A stretch of DNA of 34,487 nucleotides from Alphaproteobacteria bacterium (GTDB taxonomy: Bacteria; Pseudomonadota; Alphaproteobacteria; Micavibrionales; UBA2020). Shown here one piece after another: positions 16,955 to 24,912 of the stretch. The notes beneath the pieces were generated by a model. That model ran no database searches and had not been told where the DNA came from. It was given only the letters and a program-made list of their open reading frames with translations. Position numbers and translations under genes: made by a program. The stretch is from positions 1 to 34,487 of the forward strand of contig JAIOQI010000029.1 in the NCBI GenBank assembly GCA_021413445.1, given 5' to 3'. Every line of letters begins with the position of its first letter. Within the stretch, counting starts at the first letter, position 1.

Positions 16955-17533
16955 ATGAATTTGTTTTATAAGTTTAAAGTGGCCAATATGTCGCGCGGCG
17001 AGTTGGAAAGAGAGTTTATGACTCTGGCTGACCCATATTGCCATCAGAAGAATTCAACAAAAAAACTGCACTATCTGGCAAATTTGGATTCCTTTCCCGC
17101 TTTGCTGGATACTGTAATCCCACGCGCAATCGCCTCCGGTGACGTCAAGGTTTTGCATTGCATGATGGTGCTTTCCCAGGTTGGCGCGGAGGAAAAATCA
17201 AGATACCTGCGTGATACGCTTTGCAAACATTCTGCGGAGGGCAGTGCAGAGGAAATGGCGTCCTTGCTGCTGAATCTTCACCACGCTACCCTGCCGCAGA
17301 AGGAAATGGACGAATGGCTGGCGGATTTCCTGGTCAAAGGCCGGGAAAAAGGCGTCAAGCTGCTGGTCAAATATGGCGCCAACCTGGAACAGGCGCTGGT
17401 CATTGCCGAGAGAATCATCCTCTCCCAAAAAGACGAGCTTGAAGAAAAAAAGAAAGAAATCTCCGACCGCTGCGAGAGAATCGTGATCTCCTGCAAGAAA
17501 ATCGCTGATGCGGAGCAAAAACCGAAACCGTGA
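16955..17533 (+). CDS. Helical repeat protein, possibly degenerate ankyrin
   Basis: This 192-residue protein starts MNLFYKFKVANMSRGELERE; I chose the ATG at 16955 because it lies just past the trxA stop. No good Shine-Dalgarno is visible, and the ATG at 16988 is an alternative. It is almost wholly helical, with repeat-like units AIASGDVKVLHCMMVLSQVG and EKGVKLLVKYGANLEQALVI, the latter resembling an ankyrin inner-helix/loop. It ends with a charged coiled-coil region (LSQKDELEEKKKEISDRCER). It has no signal peptide. It lies downstream of trxA and before a strong terminator, so it ends the addA-region transcription unit. It is more AT-rich than its neighbours. Assignment to the ankyrin class is tentative. 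Confidence 0.75.
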   Translation: MNLFYKFKVANMSRGELEREFMTLADPYCHQKNSTKKLHYLANLDSFPALLDTVIPRAIASGDVKVLHCMMVLSQVGAEEKSRYLRDTLCKHSAEGSAEEMASLLLNLHHATLPQKEMDEWLADFLVKGREKGVKLLVKYGANLEQALVIAERIILSQKDELEEKKKEISDRCERIVISCKKIADAEQKPKP

Positions 17534-17547
17534 TTTTAAAAATTGAT

Positions 17548-17582
17548 AAAAAAAGCCCCCGGAATGACCGGGGGCTTTTTTT
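17548..17582. terminator. Bidirectional Rho-independent terminator
   Basis: A perfect 8-bp GC-rich stem, GCCCCCGG (17555-17562) and CCGGGGGC (17568-17575), encloses an AATGA loop. It is preceded by seven A and followed by seven T. It lies between the plus-strand helical repeat gene and the convergent infC, so it can terminate transcription from both sides. Confidence 0.95.
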
Positions 17583-17596
17583 GTTTCAGGAAGCCA

Positions 17597-18127
17597 TCAC
17601 GCCGTCTTCGGCACGACGATCATGATCATCTGGCCGCCTTCGAATCTCGGCTCCTGCTCGATCTTGGCGTAGTCGGCCAGTTCGGTGCGCATGCGGCCAA
17701 GGACGGCGATGCCGATTTCCTTGTGCTCGAACTCGCGGCCGCGGAACTGCATGGTGAAGCGGACCTTGTCGCCTTCGTCGATGAACCTTTTGGCGCTGCG
17801 CACCTTGACCTGGAAATCATGCTCCTCGATATTGGGGCGGATTTTCAGCTCCTTGGTCAGCACGATTTTCTGGTTTTTGCGCGCGGCGGCTTCCTTCTTC
17901 TGCATTTCGTAGCGGTACTTGCCGAAGTCGGAAATCTTGCACACCGGCGGATCGGCGTTGGGGGAAATTTCGATGAGGTCAAGCCCGGCTTCCTGGGCGG
18001 CGACGAGGGCCTCGCGGACCGAGACGACGCCGACCATTTCTCCGTCGGCGCCGATGAGGCGGATTTTATCGGCTCTTATTTGCGTGTTGACGCGGGGGCC
18101 GCTATTGCTCAGTGGTTTGCTCGAGAT
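17597..18127 (-). CDS. infC: Translation initiation factor IF-3, starting at ATC
   Basis: IF-3 binds the 30S subunit, prevents premature 50S joining and checks start-codon pairing. From the first ATG (18037) only 146 residues are encoded, too short and lacking the usual N-terminus. Extending in frame to an ATC codon at 18127 gives 176 residues, normal for the family. This adds SSKPLSNSGPRVNTQIRADK and IRLIGADGE before MVGVVSV. An AGGAG lies eight bases upstream of the ATC. IF-3 genes classically use rare AUU/AUC/AUA starts for self-repression through IF-3 proofreading. Family motifs include DLIEISPNADPPVCKISDFG and KYRYEMQKKEA, then the C-domain KELKIRPNIEEHDFQVKV. It lies 35 bases downstream of thrS. 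Confidence 0.95.
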   Translation of the reverse strand: MSSKPLSNSGPRVNTQIRADKIRLIGADGEMVGVVSVREALVAAQEAGLDLIEISPNADPPVCKISDFGKYRYEMQKKEAAARKNQKIVLTKELKIRPNIEEHDFQVKVRSAKRFIDEGDKVRFTMQFRGREFEHKEIGIAVLGRMRTELADYAKIEQEPRFEGGQMIMIVVPKTA

Positions 18128-18162
18128 GTGACATTCTCCTTTGGTTGTTAAGCTGACGCCTC

Positions 18163-20163
18163 TTACTGGGGAGGCGCCGATTCATCGGCTATTTTACGGA
18201 TTGCCGCGTCAAGTGCAAGGATTTCTTGCGCGTCCGACCCTAAACGGCGGATGGCGACCTTGCCCTCTTCGGCTTCCCTTTTCCCGACTACCCAGATTTC
18301 CGGGGTTTTGGCGAGGCTATGTTCCCGAATCTTGTAATTAATCTTCTCGTTGCGGAGGTCGATCTCGGCGCGGATGCCGGCGGCCTTCAGCTGCTGGAGG
18401 ACTTTTTCGGCATAAGCGTCGGCGTCGCTGGTGATGGTGGCGACCACCGCCTGCACCGGGGCGATCCACAGCGGGAACTTACCGGCATAAGCCTCGATCA
18501 GCATGCCGAGGAACCGCTCGAAGCTGCCATAGACGGCGCGGTGGAGCATGACCGGGCGGTGCTTTTGCCCGTCTTCGCCGATATAGGTCGCATCCAGCCG
18601 CTCGGGCAGGACGAAATCGACCTGCAGCGTCGCGCATTGCCAGGAGCGGCCGATGGCGTCCTTGACGTGGAATTCCAGCTTGGGGCCGTAGAAGGCGCCC
18701 TCGCCGGGGGCGATGACGTATTCGCGGCCAAGGCTTTCGATGGCGCGGATCAGCGCCTTTTCCGCCTTGTCCCAGGTTTCATCGCTGCCGGCGCGGAGGT
18801 CGGGGCGGGTGGCGATCTTCAGCAGCACGTCGTTGAAGCCGAAATCCTTGTAGGTCTTGACGAACATATCGACGAAAGACGCGGTTTCGCTGAGGATCTG
18901 GTCCTCGCGGCAGAAGATATGCGCGTCGTCCTGCGTCATCTGGCGCACGCGCATCAGGCCGTGCAGCGCGCCATGCGCCTCGTTGCGGTGGCAGCAGCCG
19001 AATTCCGCCATGCGGATCGGCAGGTCGCGGTAGGATTTGATGCCGTGCTTGAAGATCTGCACGTGGCCCGGGCAGTTCATGGGCTTGAGAGCGAGGAACT
19101 CCTTCGGCTCTTCCTTGAAGACCTTGCCGCCCTCCTCGGTGTTGGGCACGACATCGGGCACGACGAACATGTTCTCGCGGTATTTGCTCCAGTGGCCGGA
19201 CGCCTCCCAGAATTTGGCATGCATCAGCTGCGGGGTCTTCACTTCTATATAGCCGAATTCCTCCTGGCGGGCGCGGATGTATTTTTCCAGCACCTTCCAG
19301 ATGCGGAACCCCTTGTCGTGCCAGAACACGCTGCCCATCGCCTCTTCCTGCAGGTGGAAGAGGTCCATCTCGCGGCCGATCTTGCGGTGGTCGCGCTTTT
19401 CCGCCTCTTCCAGCAGGTGCAGGTGGGCGTCCAGCTCCTTCTGGTCGCGCCAGGCGGTGCCGTAGATGCGGGTTAGCATGGCGTTTTTGGAATCGCCGCG
19501 CCAATAGGCGCCAGCGACCTTCATCAGCTTGAAGGCGGTGCCGATATGGCCGGTGGAGGGCAGGTGCGGGCCGCGGCAGAGGTCGTACCACTTGCCCTGG
19601 CGGTAGACGCTGATTTCTTCCGTTCCCGGCAAGTCCTGAATGATCTCGGCCTTGTAGTTTTCGCCGATCGACTTGAAATGTTTTATCGCCTCGTCGCGCT
19701 TCCAGACTTCGCGGACGAAGGGCTCGTTTTTGGCGATGATCTCGCGCATCTTCGCCTCGATCTTCTCGAAATCTTCGGTGGTGAAGGGCGTGTCGCGGGC
19801 GAAGTCGTAGAAAAAGCCGTTCTCGATATTGGGGCCGATGGTGGCCTGGGTGCCGGGGAACAGCTCCTGCACCGCCTCGGCCAGCACGTGGGCGCAGTCG
19901 TGGCGGATCAGCTCCAGCGCCTCCGGGGAGGTGCGGGTGACGATTTCGACGCTGGCGTCGCTTTTGATTTCCTGCTGCAGGTCGATCAGCTTGCCGTTGA
20001 CCTTGATCGCGCCGGCGGCCTTGGCCAGGCCGGGACCGATCTGCCGGGCGATGTCCGCTCCCGTCACCGGTCCGGCAAAGGTCAGTTTTTTGCCGTCGGG
20101 CAGGGTAATGACGACGGGGTTTTGGGCGGCTTCGGGGCTGGCGGTTTTCATGTGCAAATCCAT
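18163..20163 (-). CDS. thrS: Threonyl-tRNA synthetase
   Basis: This class II aminoacyl-tRNA synthetase charges tRNA-Thr. The 666-residue product has a TGS domain (about 16-77), an editing domain with the HxxxH pair [11 protein letters not shown] (His88, His92) and [16 protein letters not shown]. The catalytic core shows the zinc-ligand region LKPMNCPGH (about 356-363), motif 2 [28 protein letters not shown] and motif 3 [16 protein letters not shown]. An anticodon-binding domain follows ([20 protein letters not shown]). The start at 20163 has only weak GAGA upstream; an ATG four codons later (20151), with GGA seven bases upstream, is a possible true start. infC follows, a common arrangement. 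Confidence 0.97.
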   Translation of the reverse strand: MDLHMKTASPEAAQNPVVITLPDGKKLTFAGPVTGADIARQIGPGLAKAAGAIKVNGKLIDLQQEIKSDASVEIVTRTSPEALELIRHDCAHVLAEAVQELFPGTQATIGPNIENGFFYDFARDTPFTTEDFEKIEAKMREIIAKNEPFVREVWKRDEAIKHFKSIGENYKAEIIQDLPGTEEISVYRQGKWYDLCRGPHLPSTGHIGTAFKLMKVAGAYWRGDSKNAMLTRIYGTAWRDQKELDAHLHLLEEAEKRDHRKIGREMDLFHLQEEAMGSVFWHDKGFRIWKVLEKYIRARQEEFGYIEVKTPQLMHAKFWEASGHWSKYRENMFVVPDVVPNTEEGGKVFKEEPKEFLALKPMNCPGHVQIFKHGIKSYRDLPIRMAEFGCCHRNEAHGALHGLMRVRQMTQDDAHIFCREDQILSETASFVDMFVKTYKDFGFNDVLLKIATRPDLRAGSDETWDKAEKALIRAIESLGREYVIAPGEGAFYGPKLEFHVKDAIGRSWQCATLQVDFVLPERLDATYIGEDGQKHRPVMLHRAVYGSFERFLGMLIEAYAGKFPLWIAPVQAVVATITSDADAYAEKVLQQLKAAGIRAEIDLRNEKINYKIREHSLAKTPEIWVVGKREAEEGKVAIRRLGSDAQEILALDAAIRKIADESAPPQ

Positions 20164-20192
20164 AGCGTTCTTGTTCTCAAGTTTAATAGGAC

Positions 20193-20221
20193 AATGTCAT
20201 CCAGCGCCGCCTTTCTGTCAA
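20193..20221 (-). promoter_or_regulatory. Putative thrS-infC promoter
   Basis: On the minus strand a perfect TTGACA -35 (20216-20221) is followed after 17 bases by GACATT (20193-20198), a weak -10 matching three of six consensus positions. It lies about 30 bases upstream of the thrS start. Only the -35 is convincing. Confidence 0.4.
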
Positions 20222-20307
20222 GTCCCAAAGCTTGATTTTTCTGGCATTCTCAGCGGTTTGGAGTTAAAAACAGGAGGAACAACAAGTTTTCAGGTGAAGT
20301 AAAAGTT

Positions 20308-21403
20308 ATGCTCAGAACATCAGCCGCCATCAGCGCCTCTTTTCGCAGCTTCGTTGACACCACGCGGCCGCCCGTCATCATGCAGGTGCTGCCGAAACCC
20401 GCTGGTGATGGCCGCCAATATCGTCCGCCTGAGGAAAATCATCCGCGATCACGGCGTCGATATCGTGCATGCCTGCAGCCGCGCCCCGGCCTGGAGCGCC
20501 GGCCGCGCCGTGCTGGGAACCCGCGCCAGGTACGTGACCAGCTGCCATTCCTCGCATAAAATCACCGGCGCCCTGAAGAAGATTTACAATTCGTCGGTCA
20601 CCAAAGGCGAACGGGTGATCGCGGTGTCGCATTTCCTCGCCGACGAGCTGGAGAAGATATACCAGGTCGCGCCGGAGAAAATCCGCGTCATCCACCGCGG
20701 CCTGGCGGTCGAAAAATTCCACCCCAATTCCGTGACGCCGGAGCGGTTGATTAAGCTTGCCCAGCAATGGCGGGTTCCGGACGGCGCCTCGGTGGTCATG
20801 CTGCCCGGGCGCATCAGCCGCATCAAGGGGCATATGTTCCTGATCGACGCCTTGCAGCAATTGCAGCAAAAGGATGTGTTCTGCCTTTTCGTCGGCTCCG
20901 ACATCGGCAACAAGAATTACCGCCAGGAACTGGAAGCGTATATCGAGGGCAAGGGCCTGGGCGGTTCGGTGCGGATCGTCAATACCTGCGAGGACATGCC
21001 CGCCGCCTATATGATTTCCACGGTGGTGGTGACGCCGTCGCTGGTGCCGGAAGGCTTCGGCCGCATTGCGATCGAGGCGCAGGCGATGGGCCGTCCGGTG
21101 ATCGCGACCGACCACGGCGGCGCCCGCGAAACCATCCTGAACGACGAGACCGGCTGGCTGGTGGAGCCGGGCGATGTGCAGGGCCTGTCCCGCGCGCTGC
21201 ATGAGGCCTTGTCGCTGAATGTGGATCAGCGGGCGCGGCTTGCCACCCGCGCCATGGGCCATGTGCTGCAACGCTTCACCAACGATCACATGTGCGCCGC
21301 CACGCTGGACGTTTATGCCGAGCTGCTGGAATTTTCCGCTGCGCGGGGGCTCGCTTCCAATGAAGGCATCGCCGCCGACGTGCGCTACCGGGTTGGCGGA
21401 TAG
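20308..21403 (+). pseudogene. Family 4 glycosyltransferase gene with 5' internal deletion and frameshift
   Basis: The main open frame encodes most of a GT-B glycosyltransferase: LRKIIRDHGVDIVHACSRAP, the acceptor/donor hinge, MLPGRISRIKGHMFLIDALQ, and the donor-site EX7E-like segment PEGFGRIAIEAQAMGRPVIA followed by DHGGARETI. The expected N-terminus is in another frame. From the ATG at 20308 one reads a normal family start ending RPPVIMQVLP (to about 20394). The next expected residues, NPLVMAANIVRL, begin at 20396 in a shifted frame. The roughly 50 residues normally between them (glycine-rich loop and first Rossmann strands) are missing. The gene is therefore either a pseudogene, a truncated protein from an internal ATG such as 20408, or an assembly error. 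GT9 and TusA-like genes follow closely. Confidence 0.7.
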
Positions 21404-21408
21404 GGTGT

Positions 21409-22341
21409 ATGTCCCAGGAACGCATTCTTGTCATTAAGCTGAGCGCGCTGGGGGATTTCATCCTGGCGATGGGGGCGATGGAAGCGATCCGCCGCCATCA
21501 CAGCCACGCGCATATCACGCTGCTGACCACCCGCCCTTTCCTCGACATTGCGCAGCGCAGCGGGTATTTCAACGACATCATCATCGACACGCGCCCGAAG
21601 TTTTACGAGCTGCAGCACTGGTATTTCCTGTTCAAGAGTTTTAATCAGGGGAATTTCACGCGGGTCTATGACCTGCAGCTGAACGAGCGCACGCAGATTT
21701 ACTATCGGCTGTTCCTGAAAACGCCGGAATGGTCGGGGGTGATCCCCGGCTCGCCGCTGTTCTATCCCAACCCGGAGTGGCGCAACATGCACGCCTTCAG
21801 GCGCCATCAGGAGATGCTGAAACTGGCGGGGATCGACGGGGTGCGCCTGCCCGATATTGCGTGGATGGCGGCGGATATCAGCCTTTTCAAGGTCAGGCCG
21901 CCCTACATCCTCCTCATCCCCGGCTCGGCGGCGGCGCATCCTGAAAAACGCTGGCCGGCGCTGCGTTACGGGGCGCTGGGGCTGAAGCTGATGCGCGACG
22001 GCTATACCGTCGCGGTGATCGGCACCAAGGCCGAGGCCGACGTGATCGAGCGCGTGGTGAAATCCTGCCCCGGCATCACCGACCTCTCCGGCCAGACCTC
22101 CCTTTATGATATTGCAACTTTGGCGCGCGGGGCGGCGGGCGCGGTCGGCAACGACACGGGACCGACGCATCTGGTATCGCTGGCGGGCTGCCCGACGGTG
22201 GCGCTGTTCTGCACCGCGGCGTCCAATCCCGACTATTCCGCACCGGTCGGAAAATCGGTGCAGGTGATCCAGGCCGACGACCTGAACGATGTGTCGGTGG
22301 ATGACGTTTATAAAAACTTTAAGCCGAGAGCCACCGCATGA
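21409..22341 (+). CDS. Glycosyltransferase family 9 (heptosyltransferase-like)
   Basis: This is a 310-residue GT9 enzyme, the family of ADP-heptose:LPS heptosyltransferases. The N-terminal signature is ILVIKLSALGDFILAMGAME (6-25). The nucleotide-sugar half contains LIPGSAAAHPEKRWPALRYG (about 170) and GAVGNDTGPTHLVSLAGCPT (about 245). It probably adds a sugar to LPS core or another surface glycan at the inner face of the cytoplasmic membrane; the exact donor cannot be read from sequence. It starts five bases after the stop of the broken GT4 frame. Its TGA overlaps the ATG of the TusA-like gene (ATGA 22338-22341), indicating an operon. Confidence 0.92.
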   Translation: MSQERILVIKLSALGDFILAMGAMEAIRRHHSHAHITLLTTRPFLDIAQRSGYFNDIIIDTRPKFYELQHWYFLFKSFNQGNFTRVYDLQLNERTQIYYRLFLKTPEWSGVIPGSPLFYPNPEWRNMHAFRRHQEMLKLAGIDGVRLPDIAWMAADISLFKVRPPYILLIPGSAAAHPEKRWPALRYGALGLKLMRDGYTVAVIGTKAEADVIERVVKSCPGITDLSGQTSLYDIATLARGAAGAVGNDTGPTHLVSLAGCPTVALFCTAASNPDYSAPVGKSVQVIQADDLNDVSVDDVYKNFKPRATA

Positions 22342-22565
22342 AGGAGCAGCACCTTGACGCCTGCGGGCTGATCTGCCCCCTGCCGGTGCTGAAAGCGCGC
22401 AAGGCCTTGTCGGGCTTAAGCGCCGGGGACATTCTCCGCGTGCGCGTCACCGACAAGGCCGCGCCCAAGGACTTCCGCCTGTTCTGCGCCGAAACCGGGC
22501 ATGTGCTGAAATCTGTGCAGGATGACGGCGACAGCGTGGAAGTGGTGGTGGAGTGCCGGCCCTAG
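22338..22565 (+). CDS. TusA/SirA-like sulfurtransferase
   Basis: This 75-residue protein of the TusA family starts MKEQHLDACGLICPLPVLKA with the catalytic cysteine in the CPxP motif (Cys13). It continues through GDILRVRVTDKAAPKDFRLF to a terminal VEVVVECRP strand. TusA proteins relay persulfide sulfur, for example to tRNA 2-thiouridine synthesis or other sulfur pathways; which one is used here is unclear. The gene is coupled to GT9 through ATGA. Its stop overlaps the stop of the convergent SDR gene in a CTAG palindrome (22562-22565). Confidence 0.93.
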   Translation: MKEQHLDACGLICPLPVLKARKALSGLSAGDILRVRVTDKAAPKDFRLFCAETGHVLKSVQDDGDSVEVVVECRP

Positions 22566-23299
22566 GCTTTTTTGGGGGCGTGGCTGAGAATCCAGTCGCC
22601 GATCGCCCGCGGCATGACGCCCAGCAGCCAGCACAGCACATGCATCTGCCACGGAAAGGCGATCGAGGTTTTTTTGGCGTCGATGCCGCGTTTGATGATC
22701 TTTGCCGCTTCGTCGGCTTCCATCAGGAACGGCATCGGGAAGGTGTTGACGTCGGTGAGCGGCGTTTTCACGAAGCCGGGGAAAATCGTCGAGACGGCAA
22801 TGCCGTCCTTTTTCAGCAGCGGGCGCAGCGCATCGCCGTAGGCGCGCACCGCCACCTTGCTGACGCTGTAGGCGGGGGCGGAGGGCAGGCCGCGAAACCC
22901 CGCCATCGAGCTCATCAAAACGATATGGCCGCACCCGCGCGCGGTCATGCGCGGGATCAGCGGGTTGACGGTGTTGAAGGTGCCGTTGAGGTTGATGTCC
23001 ATGATCTCGTCAAGATTGCCGCCGCCGGAAATCCCGGCATTGGCGATGACCAGGTCGATCGGGTGCCGGTCGTCCCATTCCAGGATTTTTTTCGCGAAAG
23101 CGGCGCCTTCCGTGACGCAAGTCGAATCGGTGACGACGGCGGCGCCCTTCTGCCGGCACAGGGTTTCGGTTTCCCTGAGCCGTTCGGCATTGCGCCCGGT
23201 GAGCAGCAGCGTGACATTGGGCGCGGCATAAAGGATCGCCAGCGCCTTGCCGATGCCGCTGGAGGCGCCGGTAATCAGAATCGTCTTATTTTTTTTCAT
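22562..23299 (-). CDS. Short-chain dehydrogenase/reductase
   Basis: This 245-residue classical SDR has the cofactor motif TGASSGIG (10-17), NAG (87-89), the catalytic serine region IVLMSSMAG (about 126-134) and YSVSK with Tyr144 and Lys148. IFPGFVKTPLTDVNTFPMPF follows, then a hydrophobic C-terminal stretch (MHVLCWLLGVMPRAIGDWIL) that could associate with the membrane. It catalyses an NAD(P)(H)-dependent alcohol/ketone interconversion on an unknown substrate. It is divergent from gmk across an 81-base gap. In many alphaproteobacteria a YicC-type gene occupies the spot before gmk; it is not present here. Confidence 0.92.
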   Translation of the reverse strand: MKKNKTILITGASSGIGKALAILYAAPNVTLLLTGRNAERLRETETLCRQKGAAVVTDSTCVTEGAAFAKKILEWDDRHPIDLVIANAGISGGGNLDEIMDINLNGTFNTVNPLIPRMTARGCGHIVLMSSMAGFRGLPSAPAYSVSKVAVRAYGDALRPLLKKDGIAVSTIFPGFVKTPLTDVNTFPMPFLMEADEAAKIIKRGIDAKKTSIAFPWQMHVLCWLLGVMPRAIGDWILSHAPKKA

Positions 23300-23380
23300 A
23301 TAGCTTTATCTGAAGGTTGTTTTGTCATTTATGACGCGTTATAAGTGGAAAGCAAGATTCCTTAATGAAGTTATAGAAAA

Positions 23381-24061
23381 ATGATGACCGCATCAAGCAT
23401 TACACCCTTTCCCTCCGCGACACCGGCTTTCAAGCGGCGGGGATTGATGCTGGTTCTGGCCTCGCCGCCCGGCGGCGGCAAGACCACCATCACCCGCGAG
23501 CTGATGCGGCTCGACCCGATGACCACCCTCTCGGTCTCGGCGACGACGCGGGAAAAGCGCCCCGGCGAAGTCGAGGGGCAGCATTATTTTTTTGTCAGCC
23601 ATGGCGAATTCCAGCAGATGGTCGATCGCGGCGAAATGCTGGAGCACGCGCTGGTCTATAACGGCAATATGTACGGCATCCCCAGAGAGCCGGTCGAAAC
23701 GGCCTTGGCGGAAGGGCGCGACGTGCTGTTCGACATCGACTGGCAGGGCAACCGCCGGCTGAATGAAATAGCGAAAAATGATGTGGTGTCGATCTTCATG
23801 CTGCCGCCGAGCTGGGACGAGCTGGAAAAGCGCCTGCATGGCCGCGCGCAGGACAGCGCGGAGGAAATCATCCGCCGCCTCGGCATGGCGCAGGATGAAA
23901 TCTCCCACTACGACGAATTCCAGTATGTGATCGTCAACAACGACCTGACCGACAGCATCGCCTGCGTGCGCGGCATCCTCGAGGCGGAACGCGCCAAGCG
24001 CCACCGCCTGCTCAACGTCCAGGATTTCGTCGATACGCTGGAACCGTCGGCGAAGAAGTAA
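23381..24061 (+). CDS. gmk: Guanylate kinase
   Basis: Gmk phosphorylates GMP to GDP with ATP. The 226-residue product carries a variant P-loop, LASPPGGGKTTITREL (26-41), where most relatives have S/A-G/A-P-S-G-A-G-K. GMP-binding residues are in SVSATTREKRPGEVEGQHYF, with EMLEHALVYNGNMYGIPREP and DVLFDIDWQGNRRL following, then the lid region RRLGMAQDEISHYDEFQYVI. It has an N-terminal extension of about 20 residues. Two consecutive ATG codons start the frame (23381 and 23384). It is convergent with rsmA, two bases between stops, an arrangement also seen in other alphaproteobacteria. Confidence 0.96.
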   Translation: MMTASSITPFPSATPAFKRRGLMLVLASPPGGGKTTITRELMRLDPMTTLSVSATTREKRPGEVEGQHYFFVSHGEFQQMVDRGEMLEHALVYNGNMYGIPREPVETALAEGRDVLFDIDWQGNRRLNEIAKNDVVSIFMLPPSWDELEKRLHGRAQDSAEEIIRRLGMAQDEISHYDEFQYVIVNNDLTDSIACVRGILEAERAKRHRLLNVQDFVDTLEPSAKK

Positions 24062-24063
24062 TC

Positions 24064-24912
24064 TCAACCCTTTTGATTCAAGAGGCTGTACGCCTCCGCC
24101 AGCCGCACGAACCCGGCGATGTCGATTTCCTCGGCGCTGGCGGTGGGGGGGAGATGGGCGGCGGCGAGAAGTTTTTCAACATCGATGTCCAGCGTTTTCA
24201 GGCTCTGGCGGAGCATTTTGCGGCGTTGCCCGAAGGCGGCGGCGGTGACTTTTTCCATCACGGCGACCTCGACCTGGTCCTGCCGTCCGCGCCGGGGCGT
24301 GAAGTGCACGACCGTCGAGGTCACTTTCGGCGGCGGCGTGAAGGCCGAAGGGGGCAGGTCGAATTTTTTTTCGACGACGGCCAGCCACTGCGCGATGATC
24401 GAGAGCCGCCCGTATTCCTTGGTCCGCGGTTTGGCGGTCAGGCGCGCGGCGACTTCGCGCTGGAACATCAGGGTCAGGCTGTCGAATTCCGCGATCTGCT
24501 TCAGCCAGCCGACCAGCAGCGGCGTGGCGATGTTGTACGGCAGGTTGGCGACGATGACGCGCGGGGCTGAGCAGAGCGCCGTCATGTCAATCTTGAGGGC
24601 GTCCGCCGCCTCGATCACCAGTTTTCCCTGTGCTGCCTCGACGAGCTCCTGCAGCGCCAGGATGCAGCGGTCGTCGCGTTCCACCGCATGAACGGAAGCG
24701 GCTTCCGTTTCCAGCAGCGCCCGCGTCAGCCCGCCGGGGCCGGGGCCGACTTCAATGACGTGTCTGCCCTTCAGGTTGCCGGCGGCGCGGGAGATCTTGG
24801 CGGTCAGGTTGAGGTCGAGCAGGAAATTCTGCCCCAGTGATTTTTTCGCCATCAGGCCGTAACGGTCGATGACGTCGCGCAGCGGCGGCAGGGCGTTATA
24901 TGCGCTTGTCAA
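24064..24912 (-). CDS. rsmA: 16S rRNA adenine dimethyltransferase KsgA/RsmA
   Basis: RsmA dimethylates A1518 and A1519 of 16S rRNA during 30S maturation. The 282-residue product has the N-terminal LPPLRDVIDRYGLMAKKSLG with GQNFLLD (27-33), the SAM-binding VIEVGPGPGGLTRALL (52-67), VHAVERD, the catalytic NLPYN (123-127) and FTPPPKVTSTVVHF. The start is TTG at 24912 (TTG ACA AGC). The only later ATG, at codon 21, would remove the conserved LPPLRDVI segment. The start lies inside the end of surA, a 17-base overlap, so translation is likely coupled. Confidence 0.95.
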   Translation of the reverse strand: MTSAYNALPPLRDVIDRYGLMAKKSLGQNFLLDLNLTAKISRAAGNLKGRHVIEVGPGPGGLTRALLETEAASVHAVERDDRCILALQELVEAAQGKLVIEAADALKIDMTALCSAPRVIVANLPYNIATPLLVGWLKQIAEFDSLTLMFQREVAARLTAKPRTKEYGRLSIIAQWLAVVEKKFDLPPSAFTPPPKVTSTVVHFTPRRGRQDQVEVAVMEKVTAAAFGQRRKMLRQSLKTLDIDVEKLLAAAHLPPTASAEEIDIAGFVRLAEAYSLLNQKG

